From: Streptacidiphilus sp041262525
GTDB taxonomy: Bacteria; Actinomycetota; Actinomycetes; Streptomycetales; Streptomycetaceae
Direction of reading: 5' to 3'
Length of the DNA stretch: 64,000 nt
Assembly (NCBI RefSeq): GCF_041262525.1
Contig: NZ_JBGCCK010000016.1
Span: forward strand, 112,156-176,155
Below, one piece after another: positions 33,778 to 42,932 of the stretch (its first letter is position 1; each line of letters opens with the position of its first letter). The position numbers and the translations under genes are program-made. The notes under the pieces were generated by a model. It saw only the letters and a list, made by a program, of their open reading frames with translations. It did no database searches and was not told where the DNA came from.

Positions 33778-35756
33778 CGGACCTGCACCCACCGGGCGAT
33801 CGACGGTACGCCGGCCTTGTTCACGACGAACAGCATGTACCAGCCGGGCGGCACCAGGCCGCTGCTCGCGGGCATCGTCACGCGCACTCCCGCCATGTCC
33901 GCCGCCCGTGTGAACGGCAGGGCGATGCTGCGCTGCTGGACGTCCGTGGCATGCGTGACCGAGGAGGGACGCATCAGCCGGACCGCGTCGATGTCGGCCG
34001 GCGCGGAGACGCCCAAGCTCGCCGTCTCGCCGAGCCGCAGCTGCTGCGGGCCGGAGTTGATGCTCGGGCGTTCGCCGCGCTGGTAGAGGTAGGCAGGCGT
34101 GTAGATCTCGATGCGTTGCTCGAAGACCTGCGGCCCGGCGTCCTGTTTGTTGCCGAAGAGCGGGTTGGAGCCGAGGGTGACCACCCGGCCGTCGGGCAGC
34201 AGCAGGGCCTCGCTGTGGTAGTCGCGGCCGATGGTCGGGTCGGCGGCGGGCGTGAAGCGGTTGCTGGTCGGGTGGTAGATGTCGGCCTTGAGGATGTCGC
34301 TGCCGCGCTTGCCCCGGTAGTCGCTCGAGCCGCCGGTGGTGAGGACGGTGTCGTCGGGCAGGATCACGCTGTTGAGATAGCGGGTCGCCCCGCCGGGGAG
34401 CTTCGGTCCTTCGACGTAGCGCGGGACTGCCGCGTTCAGGTCGACGACGGCCGTCCGGTCGGTGGAGACGGCGGACTCGCCGGGGGCGCCGCCGCCGAGG
34501 AACATCACCTTCTGACTCTGGGCGGGCGGCAGCAGCACCGAGGAGGAGGTCTCGGTCAGGTCCGGTCGGCCGAGGCCGGGCACGACCTGGAAACTGTTGG
34601 TCCGCAGATCCCACAGGCCGGGCGTGCGGCCCTTCTTGGCATCGCCGTAGCCGGCGTTGGAGCCGGAGTAGAAGAGCTTGTTCTGCGCGGTGAGGAAGAG
34701 CGCGGGGTAGGTGGCGAAATAGCGGGTGGGCCCGGGCGTCCACGTCTTCGTCGCCGGGTCGAAGATCTCGTTCTGGCCGTCCAGGACCGAGCCGGTGTCG
34801 TCCAGGCCGGAGACGGCGACGACCTTGCCGTCCGGCAGCGGGGCCAGCGTCGGATACCAGCGGGCGTACTGCATCGGGGCGACCAGCTCGTACTGCTCGC
34901 TTACCGGGTCGAACTCGTAGGCGGCCTTGATGCCCTGGAAGTTCTGGTCACCGGAGTTGATGTTGGCGCTCATGCCGTAGAGCGTGTTGGCGTCGTTGCC
35001 GACCTGCCCGGAGACGGCGAACCTGGTCCGGACGGCGACGTTCTCGCCCTTGCCCGCCTTGAGCGCCAGCACGAAGACGGCCTGCTGGGTATGGCGGACG
35101 ACCGTGCGGTAGCCGCCGCGAGCCTTGGGGTCGAGGACGTTGACCTTCGTCGCCGGGGCGAGGATCAGGTCGTCGTCGGACTGGTAGCGGCGGCCGTCGG
35201 GCGCGGTGAAGAGCGTGCCCTTGGGCACCGTCCGGGGCTTGTTCGGATCCTCGTTGAAGACCTGCATGGTGCCTCCGGCCCGCGTGACGGCCGGACCGAG
35301 CAGCTCGTAGCGGAGCGTCCCTCCGGCGACGAGCAGCTTGCCGTCCGGCAGTTGGGCGTGGCCGCCGCAGAACATGTCGTCGGGGGTGGGGATGAGCTTG
35401 TACGTCTCGTTGACCGGGTCCCAGAGCAGGGTCTTGAAGCTGCCGGCCTTGAAGTTGTCGGTGTCGTTGCCGGAGCCCGCGACGATGAGCACCTTGCCGG
35501 TGTGCAGCAGGCTCGCGTGGACGGCGTTGACCCGGAACTGCTGCGGCAGGACGAGCGTGCTCCAGGAGCCGTAGGCGGCCTTGTAGGCCGGCCGGGAGAT
35601 CTCGTACGCGTGGTACTGCTGATGGGCGAAGGAGATCGCGGCCGGGGCGTTCATGCCGAGGACGGTGAGCATCAGGGTGCTGCCGAGGGCGAGACGCTTG
35701 GTACGCACCGAGGCGGCGCGGCCCCGCGTGCGCAGCTTGGAGAATGTGGTGTTCAC
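33774..35756 (-). CDS. glxA: Radical copper oxidase, galactose-oxidase-like (GlxA)
   Basis: Mono-copper radical oxidase required in Streptomyces for glycan deposition at hyphal tips, acting outside the membrane. 660 residues: a short basic N-terminus, a hydrophobic signal-like helix (LALGSTLMLTVLGMNAPAAI), a seven-bladed Kelch region and a C-terminal DUF1929-type domain. The Cys for the Tyr-Cys crosslink is in MFCGGHAQLPDGK, and a copper-ligand His in GRDYHSEALLLPDGR. GTG 35756 overlaps the cslA stop (GTGA). Its linkage with cslA upstream and a glycanase downstream is the known arrangement. Confidence 0.93.
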   Translation of the reverse strand: MNTTFSKLRTRGRAASVRTKRLALGSTLMLTVLGMNAPAAISFAHQQYHAYEISRPAYKAAYGSWSTLVLPQQFRVNAVHASLLHTGKVLIVAGSGNDTDNFKAGSFKTLLWDPVNETYKLIPTPDDMFCGGHAQLPDGKLLVAGGTLRYELLGPAVTRAGGTMQVFNEDPNKPRTVPKGTLFTAPDGRRYQSDDDLILAPATKVNVLDPKARGGYRTVVRHTQQAVFVLALKAGKGENVAVRTRFAVSGQVGNDANTLYGMSANINSGDQNFQGIKAAYEFDPVSEQYELVAPMQYARWYPTLAPLPDGKVVAVSGLDDTGSVLDGQNEIFDPATKTWTPGPTRYFATYPALFLTAQNKLFYSGSNAGYGDAKKGRTPGLWDLRTNSFQVVPGLGRPDLTETSSSVLLPPAQSQKVMFLGGGAPGESAVSTDRTAVVDLNAAVPRYVEGPKLPGGATRYLNSVILPDDTVLTTGGSSDYRGKRGSDILKADIYHPTSNRFTPAADPTIGRDYHSEALLLPDGRVVTLGSNPLFGNKQDAGPQVFEQRIEIYTPAYLYQRGERPSINSGPQQLRLGETASLGVSAPADIDAVRLMRPSSVTHATDVQQRSIALPFTRAADMAGVRVTMPASSGLVPPGWYMLFVVNKAGVPSIARWVQVR

Positions 35757-37501
35757 GGATTCCTCCGGGCGCTGCGGGCCGCGTCGATGCGCCAGATGAC
35801 GATCGGCAGCAGGCTGGTGGCCATGGCTATGCCGGCCCAGATCCGCATCGCCAGATAGGTGTTGTGGGTGGAGAAGGAGGCGACCAGCGCACCGCCGAAG
35901 AGCAGCGCCCAGAGCAGGTGCGTGGTGAAGGTCAGCAGGCGGTCGCCGCTGACGGAGTCGCCCTTGGGGGTGACCCGGAAGCCGCTGGGCAGCCGGAGCA
36001 GCGCGGCCAGGAAGGACGTGGCGTAGATCGGTGTGGCCAGCGCGCCGATCACCATGCCGCCGACGCCGGTGGAGCCCGGCTTCTCGTGCGGGCTGATGTT
36101 GTGGCGGCGGTTGACCGCGTAGAGGCCGATCTGGAGCAGCACCGCGTCGCTGTAGAGCATCATCCACGTGGACGTGGGCACGTTGACCCCGGAGGCGCCG
36201 AGCACCAGGTAGAGCACGCTGCTGACGCCGCCGAGGATGCAGGAGATCGCGGACATCGGGTAGAAGGTCAGCATCAGCGTGTAGTTGACCATCCGCCCGG
36301 GGGAGAGGCGCCAGGCCCGCCACCAGAACTGCTTGAGCAGCGTCTCGTAGGTGCCCCGGCTCCAGCGTGACTGCTGGCGGAAGAAGTCGGTCCAGGAGGA
36401 CGGGCCCTCGCCGACGGCGAGCACGTCGGGGGTGTAGACCGAGCTCCAGCGTCGGCCCGTCTCCGGGTTGTCGCGGGTGTGCAGCATCAGGCCGGTGGCC
36501 ATGTCCTCGGTGATCGAGTCGTGGTATCCGCCGATCTGGCGCAGCGCGCTGACCCGCACCACGTTGTTGGTGCCGACGAGCATGGGCGCGCGGTATCTGT
36601 TGCCGGCCCGCTGGACCACCGAGTGGAAGAGGAACTGCTGGCTCTCGGCAGCCTTGGTGATCAGCGTGTCGTAGTTGCCGTAGACCTGCGGCCCGACGAC
36701 GAAGGCGATGTCAGGGTCGCGGAACCAGCCGAGCGTCCGCTCCAGGTAGGAGGGGTGCGGGACGTGGTCGGGATCGACGGCGGCCACGAAGTCGTAGTCC
36801 GGCCCGTGCGCGTCGAGCCAGGCGTTGTAGTTGCCGTGTTTGGTGCGGGCCCGGAACGCACCCTTGCGGGTGTTCCACTCGGCGATGCCGCGCCGGGAGA
36901 AGTGCTGCACGCCGAGCTCGGCGCAGAGGGCCTTCATCTCGTCGGCGTCGCCCTCGTCGAGCAGCCACACGTGGAGCGTTCCGACGTGGCGGATCCGCCT
37001 GGCCGCCGCCAGCGTGTGCCGGAGCATCTCGACCGGTTCGGAGCCGGGCACGGCCGTGGTGAGGAAGGCGACCCTGGTGCCGCTCTGCGCCCGGACCGGA
37101 ATCGGATCGCGGGCGAAGAGGGATCCGTGCGCATTCGACAGGACCTGCAGCAGGCGGAACAGTTCGATCACGATGATGCAGCCGAGGACGACCCGGTCGA
37201 GCGCGATCAGCCAGGTGCGCGGATCGTACGGCCTGGTCGTCCAATTGCGTGGCAGAGCCATCCAGACGAGCAGCGCGAGCTCCATCAGCGGCGCGAGGAC
37301 CATCAGCGTGCGGACCTTGCGCCGGTTCGGCGCGTCGGCGTGCAGGCTGCGGTACCGCACTCGGTACGGACCTGGCGGCGCGTCCACGACCGGCCCGGCG
37401 AGTTGGCTGAACCGCTCGTAGTCGTAATCGGGCACGTCGGCGGACGGCCGCGCGCGGGCGTCCTCCTCGGCCGGACGTGGAGCCGCGGACAACTGAGTCA
37501 T
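35753..37501 (-). CDS. cslA: Cellulose synthase-like glycosyltransferase 2 (CslA)
   Basis: Processive GT2 synthase that polymerises a beta-glycan and threads it through the membrane. 582 residues: two helices near 65-115, a catalytic domain with DEGDADE, the DPDH metal motif, the catalytic Asp in SITEDM and the QQSRWSRGTYE (QxxRW) product site, then several C-terminal helices. Start ATG 37501 follows GGGGGGTACTGGTC. Streptomyces CslA makes a beta-1,4-type hyphal-tip glycan together with GlxA. A strong hairpin just upstream of the ribosome site may control expression. First gene of the operon. Confidence 0.93.
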   Translation of the reverse strand: MTQLSAAPRPAEEDARARPSADVPDYDYERFSQLAGPVVDAPPGPYRVRYRSLHADAPNRRKVRTLMVLAPLMELALLVWMALPRNWTTRPYDPRTWLIALDRVVLGCIIVIELFRLLQVLSNAHGSLFARDPIPVRAQSGTRVAFLTTAVPGSEPVEMLRHTLAAARRIRHVGTLHVWLLDEGDADEMKALCAELGVQHFSRRGIAEWNTRKGAFRARTKHGNYNAWLDAHGPDYDFVAAVDPDHVPHPSYLERTLGWFRDPDIAFVVGPQVYGNYDTLITKAAESQQFLFHSVVQRAGNRYRAPMLVGTNNVVRVSALRQIGGYHDSITEDMATGLMLHTRDNPETGRRWSSVYTPDVLAVGEGPSSWTDFFRQQSRWSRGTYETLLKQFWWRAWRLSPGRMVNYTLMLTFYPMSAISCILGGVSSVLYLVLGASGVNVPTSTWMMLYSDAVLLQIGLYAVNRRHNISPHEKPGSTGVGGMVIGALATPIYATSFLAALLRLPSGFRVTPKGDSVSGDRLLTFTTHLLWALLFGGALVASFSTHNTYLAMRIWAGIAMATSLLPIVIWRIDAARSARRNP

Positions 37502-37517
37502 GACCAGTACCCCCCTG

Positions 37518-37550
37518 AGGCCGCACCGCTGCCTCGCAGCTGTGCGGCCT
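37518..37550 (-). promoter_or_regulatory. Leader hairpin before cslA
   Basis: AGGCCGCAC pairs with GTGCGGCCT; inside, GCTGC pairs with GCAGC around a 3-nt loop, with one c/t mismatch between the two stems. The 33-nt structure ends 16 nt before the cslA ATG and just 5' of the ribosome site, the position for translational or attenuation control or an mRNA-stabilising cap. Confidence 0.6.
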
Positions 37551-37677
37551 ACCCCCGAAAGCGATGCGAAGCGGCGTCGGCTCTCCCCTGAACCGACGAC
37601 TACGCACAGCCTGCTTCGGGTGGCAACGGGCTCGTGCTCGAACGCGTCGGATTAACGCGAACGAGGGAATGGCCGAA

Positions 37678-38328
37678 TCAGGATTCGAATCGGGCCTCCG
37701 TCACGGCCCGCACCTGGTGCTCCGTGACGCCCGGCGCGGTCTCGACCAGCCGCAGCCCCGCGCCGTCCGGCTCCACGTCGAAGACGGCCAGGTCGGTGAT
37801 GATCCGGTGCACCACCCGACGGCCGGTCAGCGGCAGCGTGCAGCGCTCCAGCAGCTTCGGACTGCCGTCCTTGGCGGTGTGCTCCATCACGACGACGACC
37901 CGGCGTGCCCCGTGGACCAGGTCCATCGCGCCACCCATGCCCTTGACCATCTTTCCCGGGATCATCCAGTTCGCGAGATCCCCCTGCGTCGAGACCTGCA
38001 TCGCGCCCAGGATCGTCACGTCGACGCGGCCCGAGCGGACCATGCCGAAGGAGGCCGCCGAGTCGAAGTACGCCGCGCCGTCCAGCACGGTGACGGTCTC
38101 CTTGCCGGCGTTGATCAGATCCGGGTGCTCGCTTCCGGCGACCGGGTACGGGCCGGTGCCCAGAATGCCGTTCTCCGAATGCAGCACCACCGCGACGCCG
38201 GGCGGGAGGTGGTTCGGCACCAGGGTGGGCAGCCCGATGCCCAGGTTGACGTACTGCCCGTCGCGAAGCTCGGCGGCGGCGCGCGCGGCGAGCTGGTCGC
38301 GCGTGAGCGGGGTGAGGGTCGTCGGCAT
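37678..38328 (-). CDS. 3-oxoacid CoA-transferase, subunit B
   Basis: Beta subunit (216 residues) of a two-subunit CoA-transferase of family I. It carries the catalytic Glu in HSENGILGTG, the QVSTQGDLANWMIPGKMVKGMGGAMDLV block and LPLTGRRVV. The enzyme moves CoA between succinyl-CoA and a 3-oxoacid such as acetoacetate or 3-oxoadipate; the sequence does not decide which, so atoB/scoB/pcaJ names are withheld. ATG 38328 is 5 nt after the subunit A stop. Divergent from a branched-chain-type ABC importer. Confidence 0.92.
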   Translation of the reverse strand: MPTTLTPLTRDQLAARAAAELRDGQYVNLGIGLPTLVPNHLPPGVAVVLHSENGILGTGPYPVAGSEHPDLINAGKETVTVLDGAAYFDSAASFGMVRSGRVDVTILGAMQVSTQGDLANWMIPGKMVKGMGGAMDLVHGARRVVVVMEHTAKDGSPKLLERCTLPLTGRRVVHRIITDLAVFDVEPDGAGLRLVETAPGVTEHQVRAVTEARFES

Positions 38329-38333
38329 GCGGG

Positions 38334-39104
38334 TCACTTCTCCTCGGAGGCAGCACTGGCGGCGCGGGTGGTGCGGCGTTCGACGCGCTTGTCGTCCGGG
38401 TCGGCCTGGACGATGCGGTCCACGTAGATGCCGGGCAGGTGCACCGCGTCCGGTGGCAGCTCGCCCGGCTCGACGATCCGCTCGGCCTCGACGACGGTGA
38501 TCCGTCCGGCCATCGCCGCCAGCGGGTTGAAGTTGCGCGCGGCGGCGTGGAAGCGCAGATTGCCGTGCCGGTCGGCCGTCTCCGCCCGGACCAGCGCGAA
38601 GTCGGCGGTGATGGCCTCCTCCAACAGGCAGGCCCGGCCGCCGAACTCGCGCGCCTCCTTGGCCGGCGAGGCCACCAGCACCGCACCCTCGTCGTCGTAC
38701 CGCCAGGGCAGCCCGCCCTCGGCCACCTGCGTACCGACGCCGGCCGGCGTGTAGAACGCCGGGATCCCGCAGCCGCCCGCGCGCAGCCGCTCGGCCAGCG
38801 TGCCCTGCGGGACCAGCTCCACCTCCAGCTCGCCGCTCAGGTACTGCCGCGCGAACTCCTTGTTCTCGCCGACGTACGACGAGGTCATCCGCGCGATCCG
38901 ACCGGCCCGCAGCAGCAGCCCGAGCCCCCAGTCGTCGACGCCGCAGTTGTTGGAGGCGACACGCAGACCGCCGGTGCCGGCCTCGACCAGCGCGGCGATC
39001 AGCGTCGAGGGGATGCCGCACAGGCCGAAGCCGCCGACCGCGAGCGCGGCTCCTTCCGGGATGTCCGCGACGGCCTCGGCGGCTGATCCGATCACTTTGT
39101 CCAT
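38334..39104 (-). CDS. 3-oxoacid CoA-transferase, subunit A
   Basis: Alpha subunit, 256 residues, near family length with a charged C-terminal extension. It shows GAALAVGGFGLCGIPSTLI at the CoA site, VASNNCGVDDWGLG, TSSYVGENKEFARQY, and FYTPAGVGT. Gene order A-B with a 5-nt gap indicates one transcript and equal synthesis. Start ATG 39104 follows CAGGAGCTGGAGC. The CoA-transferase could activate whatever acid the divergent ABC system imports (inference from position). Confidence 0.92.
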   Translation of the reverse strand: MDKVIGSAAEAVADIPEGAALAVGGFGLCGIPSTLIAALVEAGTGGLRVASNNCGVDDWGLGLLLRAGRIARMTSSYVGENKEFARQYLSGELEVELVPQGTLAERLRAGGCGIPAFYTPAGVGTQVAEGGLPWRYDDEGAVLVASPAKEAREFGGRACLLEEAITADFALVRAETADRHGNLRFHAAARNFNPLAAMAGRITVVEAERIVEPGELPPDAVHLPGIYVDRIVQADPDDKRVERRTTRAASAASEEK

Positions 39105-39185
39105 GCTTGCTCCAGCTCCTGCGGCAGTTGCCCACCAGGGGGGTTCTCGGGGGAGCCTTCACCTTCGCCAGCGTGTGCGGCGGGC

Positions 39186-39241
39186 GGCCATGTCGGTCGG
39201 CCACATGCTTCGGCCATGGGATGCGGTGTCCGGTCACATGT
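39186..39241. promoter_or_regulatory. Repeated GGCCATG/GGCCACATG elements in a divergent promoter region
   Basis: Within 56 bp lie GGCCATGT, GGCCACATG, GGCCATGGG and GGTCACATGT; CATGT and ACATG flank the first pair as an inverted repeat. They sit between the CoA-transferase and ABC importer operons, a plausible binding cluster for a shared regulator not encoded nearby. Confidence 0.45.
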
Positions 39242-39314
39242 CCCCTGCCCTGCGCGGCTCCTACCGTTCCGGCATCCACCCAGTGACCGACCGCAGGGCC
39301 CGGGAGCCGCAGCC

Positions 39315-40559
39315 ATGACCATCTCGAACCGTCCTCATGTCGCCGACTCGCCGGTCCGCCGCAGAAGCGCCGTCGCCCTCGCCGCGGCGGCAGCCGCCAC
39401 TGCGCTGCTGGCCGGCTGCGCCTCCGCCGGCACCGCCCGGTCCGGCGGCGGCAGTTCGTCCTCCGCGCCGGTCAAGGTCGGTCTGCTCTACTCCAAGACC
39501 GGTCTGCTCGCCGCCTACGGCAAGCAGTACGAGCAGGGCTTCCAGGCCGGACTCGCCTACGCCACCCACGGCACTGGCAAAGTGAACGGCCATCAGATCC
39601 AGCTGACCGAGCAGGACGACACCGGCGACCCGGCCACCGCCGTCGCCGACGCGAAGGACCTGATCGGCAAGGGCACCAAGATCCTGGTCGGCACCGTCGA
39701 CTCCGGCATCGGCCTCCAACTCGCCCCGCTGGCCGCGCAGAACCAGGTCCTCTACATCGCCGGACCCGCCGCCACCGACGCACTGACCGGCGTCAACAAG
39801 TACACCTTCCGCTCCGGCCGGGAGAGCTACCAGGACATCGCCGCCGCCGGTTCCTTCGTCGGTGACCCCAGCGGCAAGAAGATCGTCGTGCTGGCCCAGG
39901 ACAGCGCCTTCGGCCAGGCCAACGTCAAGGCCGTCACCGCCGTGCTGGGCGCCAAGGGCGCCCATGTCTCCTCCGTGCTAGCACCGCCCAGTGCGACCGA
40001 CCTGACTCCCTTCGCGCAGCAGGTCAAGGCAGCCGGGGCCGACCTCGTCTACGTCGCCTGGGCCGGTGCCACTGCCCCCGCGCTGTGGACCGCGCTCAAC
40101 CAGCAGGGTGTGCTCGGCTCCACCAAGGTCGTCACCGGCCTGGCCGGCACCGCCTCGTACCCGATCTTCGGCGACGCGGGGACCAAGGTCTCCTTCCTGG
40201 CCCACTACTTCCCCGGCGCGGGCGGCGGCAACGCCGTCGAGACCGCGATGATCAACGGAATCAAGCAGGCCGGCGGCACCCCCGACCTCTTCTCGCCCGA
40301 CGGCTTCACCGCAGCGCTGATGGTGGTCCACGCGATCGAGGCGAGCGACAGCAACACCGACGCCATGGCCAAGGCCCTGGAGGGCTGGAGTTTCGCCGGA
40401 CCGCAGGGCCAGGAGCAGGTCCGCGCCGCCGACCACGCGCTGCTTCAGCCGATGTTCCAGGCCACGCTGACGGGCTCGGGCGCCGCCGCCGCGCCGAAGC
40501 TGCTGGCGACACTGACGGCCGATCAGGTCGCGCCCCCGGCCAAGACGATGGCGGGCTGA
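39315..40559 (+). CDS. Branched-chain-type ABC transporter substrate-binding lipoprotein
   Basis: Extracellular solute-binding protein of 414 residues. Signal with lipobox ALLAGC, then a Gly/Ser linker and a type I LivJ-like fold: VKVGLLYSKTGLLAAYGKQYEQGFQAGLAYA, GKKIVVLAQDSAFGQANVKAV and a late SPDGFTAALMVVHAIE. Family members bind amino acids, but also aromatic acids, urea and amides; the ligand is open. ATG 39315 follows CGGGAGCCGCAGCC. It heads a six-gene operon with two ATPases, two permeases and a hydrolase. Confidence 0.92.
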   Translation: MTISNRPHVADSPVRRRSAVALAAAAAATALLAGCASAGTARSGGGSSSSAPVKVGLLYSKTGLLAAYGKQYEQGFQAGLAYATHGTGKVNGHQIQLTEQDDTGDPATAVADAKDLIGKGTKILVGTVDSGIGLQLAPLAAQNQVLYIAGPAATDALTGVNKYTFRSGRESYQDIAAAGSFVGDPSGKKIVVLAQDSAFGQANVKAVTAVLGAKGAHVSSVLAPPSATDLTPFAQQVKAAGADLVYVAWAGATAPALWTALNQQGVLGSTKVVTGLAGTASYPIFGDAGTKVSFLAHYFPGAGGGNAVETAMINGIKQAGGTPDLFSPDGFTAALMVVHAIEASDSNTDAMAKALEGWSFAGPQGQEQVRAADHALLQPMFQATLTGSGAAAAPKLLATLTADQVAPPAKTMAG

Positions 40560-40564
40560 GACAG

Positions 40565-41326
40565 GTGACGACGGCACGCCAGGCGTCGCCGGTGCTCTCC
40601 CTCGCCCAGGTGGGGTGGAGCGTCGGCGGTGCGGTGATCCTCGACGACGTCTCGCTGGAGGTCCGCGAGGGCGAGTTCCTCGCCTTCATCGGCCCCAACG
40701 GGGCGGGCAAGACCTCGCTGTTCAACCTGATCAGCGGCCTCAACCCGGTCTCGCGCGGCAGCATCGCTCTGGACGGCGCGGACATCACCCGGCTCGCCCC
40801 GTACGCCCGCGCCCGGCGCGGGCTCGGCCGCACCTTCCAGACCTCCAGCCTCTGGCCCGGCATGACCGCCGCCGACCACGTCCGCCTCGCCGCGCAGGCC
40901 GCCCAGGGCGGCTCCTTCGCCCTCTGGCGCCCCGCGCGCGGCTTCGACGCCGAGGTCGCCGCGACGCTGGAGCGGACCGGCCTCGCCGACCGCGCCGACG
41001 CATTCGCCGGTTCCCTCTCGCACGGCGAGAAGCGGAAGTTGGAGCTGGCCGTGCTGCTCGTCGGCAACCCGCGGCTGATGCTGCTCGACGAACCGATGGC
41101 CGGCGTCAGCGCCGAGGAGGTCCCCGCGCTGACCGAGCTGATCCGCTCGCTCCACCGTGACGAGGGCCGCACCGTGCTGATGGTGGAGCACCACATGGAG
41201 GTCCTGCTCGGCCTCGCCGACCGTCTCGCCGTGATGCACCACGGCACGCTGCTGGCGCTGGACGTGCCCGACACGGTGATGGCGGACGAGACGGTGCAAC
41301 TCGCCTACCTGGGGGAGGGCCTGTGA
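40565..41326 (+). CDS. ABC transporter ATPase, LivG-like
   Basis: First ATPase of the importer, 253 residues. Walker A is GPNGAGKT, the LivG-type RRGLGRTFQTSSLWPGMTAADHV Q-loop follows, the signature is modified to LSHGEKRKLEL, Walker B is LMLLDEP and the H-loop MVEHHME. LSHGEK rather than LSGGQ is usual in this subfamily. GTG 40565 lies 5 nt after the binding-protein stop and overlaps the next ATPase by 4 nt. Confidence 0.92.
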   Translation: MTTARQASPVLSLAQVGWSVGGAVILDDVSLEVREGEFLAFIGPNGAGKTSLFNLISGLNPVSRGSIALDGADITRLAPYARARRGLGRTFQTSSLWPGMTAADHVRLAAQAAQGGSFALWRPARGFDAEVAATLERTGLADRADAFAGSLSHGEKRKLELAVLLVGNPRLMLLDEPMAGVSAEEVPALTELIRSLHRDEGRTVLMVEHHMEVLLGLADRLAVMHHGTLLALDVPDTVMADETVQLAYLGEGL

Positions 41327-42069
41327 CCACCTCGGCTCCGCTGCTCGCCGTCCGTGGCCTCAAGGTCGTGATCGGCGGCCGCCACATCCTGCACGGCGTC
41401 GACCTCGACGTCGCCCCGAGCGGCGTCACCGCGCTGCTCGGCCGCAACGGCGCGGGCAAGACCACAACCGTGCGCGGCGTGCTCGGCCTACTGCCGCGTA
41501 CCGGCTCGGTGCGCTACGACGGTGACGAAACCGCTGGTATGACGACACATCAACTCGTGCGGCGCGGCATCGGCTACGTCCCCGAGGACCGCGGCATCTT
41601 CGCCGGGCTGACCGTCGCCGAGAACCTGCGCCTGGCGGAACGCGATCCCGATCCGGCCTACGACCTCGTCCACGAGCTCTTCCCCGAGCTCAAGCAGCGC
41701 GCCCGGCAGGCCGCCGGCACGCTCTCCGGCGGTCAGCAGCAGATGGTCGCCATCGGCCGTGCCCTGCTCAACCGCAGCAACCGCCTGATCATCGCCGACG
41801 AGCCCACCAAGGGCCTGGCCCCGCGCATCGTCACCGAGGTCGCCTTCGCGCTGGAGCGCGCCGCGCAGGCCGTGCCGGTGCTGTTGGTCGAGCAGAACCT
41901 GGCGCTGGTACGGCGCCTGGCCGAACACTGCGTCGTCCTCGCCGACGGCCGCACCGCCCATGCCGGGCCTGCCGCCGACCTGCTCGCCGACGCGGAGGCG
42001 TCCCGGAGCCTGCTCGGCGTCGGCCGCCGCGCCACAACACCGCTGGGACCAAAGGGAGGAGACCACTGA
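41323..42069 (+). CDS. ABC transporter ATPase, LivF-like
   Basis: Second ATPase of the importer, 248 residues: Walker A GRNGAGKTT, the LivF-type GIGYVPEDRGIFAGLTVAENL, signature LSGGQQQMVAIGRAL, Walker B RLIIADEPTKGLAP and H-loop VEQNL. GTG 41323 overlaps the LivG-like stop as GTGA; its own stop overlaps the permease ATG as TGATG. The short C-terminal tail ending in GPKGGDH is variable in the family. Confidence 0.92.
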   Translation: MTTSAPLLAVRGLKVVIGGRHILHGVDLDVAPSGVTALLGRNGAGKTTTVRGVLGLLPRTGSVRYDGDETAGMTTHQLVRRGIGYVPEDRGIFAGLTVAENLRLAERDPDPAYDLVHELFPELKQRARQAAGTLSGGQQQMVAIGRALLNRSNRLIIADEPTKGLAPRIVTEVAFALERAAQAVPVLLVEQNLALVRRLAEHCVVLADGRTAHAGPAADLLADAEASRSLLGVGRRATTPLGPKGGDH

Positions 42070-42932
42070 TGTCCACCGTCGTCCTGCTCACCATGACCGG
42101 CCTCGGCCTCGGCGCGCTCTACTTCCTGGTCGCGTCCGGGCTCTCGCTCATCTTCGGCCTGATGGACGTGCTCAACTTCGCCCACGGCGCGCTGCTCTCC
42201 GTCGGCGCCTACGCCGCCTGGTGGGGCGCGAGCAACGGCTTCGGCTACCCGCTCGCGCTGCTCTTCGGCACCGGCGTCGGCACCGTGGCCGCCGTCGCGC
42301 TGGAGCTCGGGTTGATCCGGCCGCTCTACCAGCGCCCGCGCGAGCAGGTGCTGGCCACGGTCGGGGTCGGGCTCGCCGTGCCCGCGCTGCTCTCCGCGAT
42401 CTGGGGCGCCGACGCCCGCACGTTCCCGGTGCCGGGTGTGCTGGCGGGCACCTTCACGGTGCTCGGCGCGGCCGTGCCGGTCAACCGGCTGGTGCTGATC
42501 GGCGCGGCGCTGCTGGTGCTGCTCGCGCTGAAGCTCTTCCTGGGCCGCACGAGGCACGGGCTCGTCGTCCGGGCGGGCGTCGAGGACCGGGCGATGGTGA
42601 CGGCGCTCGGCATCGACGTGCGCAAGGCGTTCACCCTCGTCTTCGCCATCGGCGGAGCGGCGGCGGCCCTCGCGGGGTCGCTGGCCGGGCTCTACTTCGG
42701 CTCCGTCGACCCGACCCAGGGCAGCTCGCTGCTGATCTTCGGCTTCGTCGTGGTGGTGATGGGCGGCCTCGGCTCGGTCAGCGGCGCGGCACTTGCCTGC
42801 GTCGTGGTCGGACTGGTCCAGCAGTTCGCCAACTACTACACGACCTCCGGCCTGGGTGACCTGGCCGTGGTCGTCATGCTCGCCGCGCTGCTGCTGGTGC
42901 GGCCGAGTGGCCTGACCGGGAGGCTCGCATGA
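42069..42932 (+). CDS. ABC transporter permease, LivH-like
   Basis: Membrane subunit of 287 residues with about eight helices. LSLIFGLMDVLNFAHGALLSVGAYAAW is the LivH signature, and VRAGVEDRAMVTALGIDV with AGSLAGLYFG are the conserved coupling and helix segments. ATG 42069 shares a base with the preceding stop, and the stop overlaps the LivM-like ATG, so subunit synthesis is tightly coupled. Confidence 0.92.
   Translation: MSTVVLLTMTGLGLGALYFLVASGLSLIFGLMDVLNFAHGALLSVGAYAAWWGASNGFGYPLALLFGTGVGTVAAVALELGLIRPLYQRPREQVLATVGVGLAVPALLSAIWGADARTFPVPGVLAGTFTVLGAAVPVNRLVLIGAALLVLLALKLFLGRTRHGLVVRAGVEDRAMVTALGIDVRKAFTLVFAIGGAAAALAGSLAGLYFGSVDPTQGSSLLIFGFVVVVMGGLGSVSGAALACVVVGLVQQFANYYTTSGLGDLAVVVMLAALLLVRPSGLTGRLA

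Noticed and set aside
33778..34743. Upstream extension of the GH16 frame into glxA DNA
   Set aside because: The frame is open by composition only; the GTGA overlap at 33774-33777 and the signal helix fix the real start.
35744..36370. Plus-strand frames inside cslA/glxA
   Set aside because: Antisense to strongly supported genes; no motif or ribosome site.
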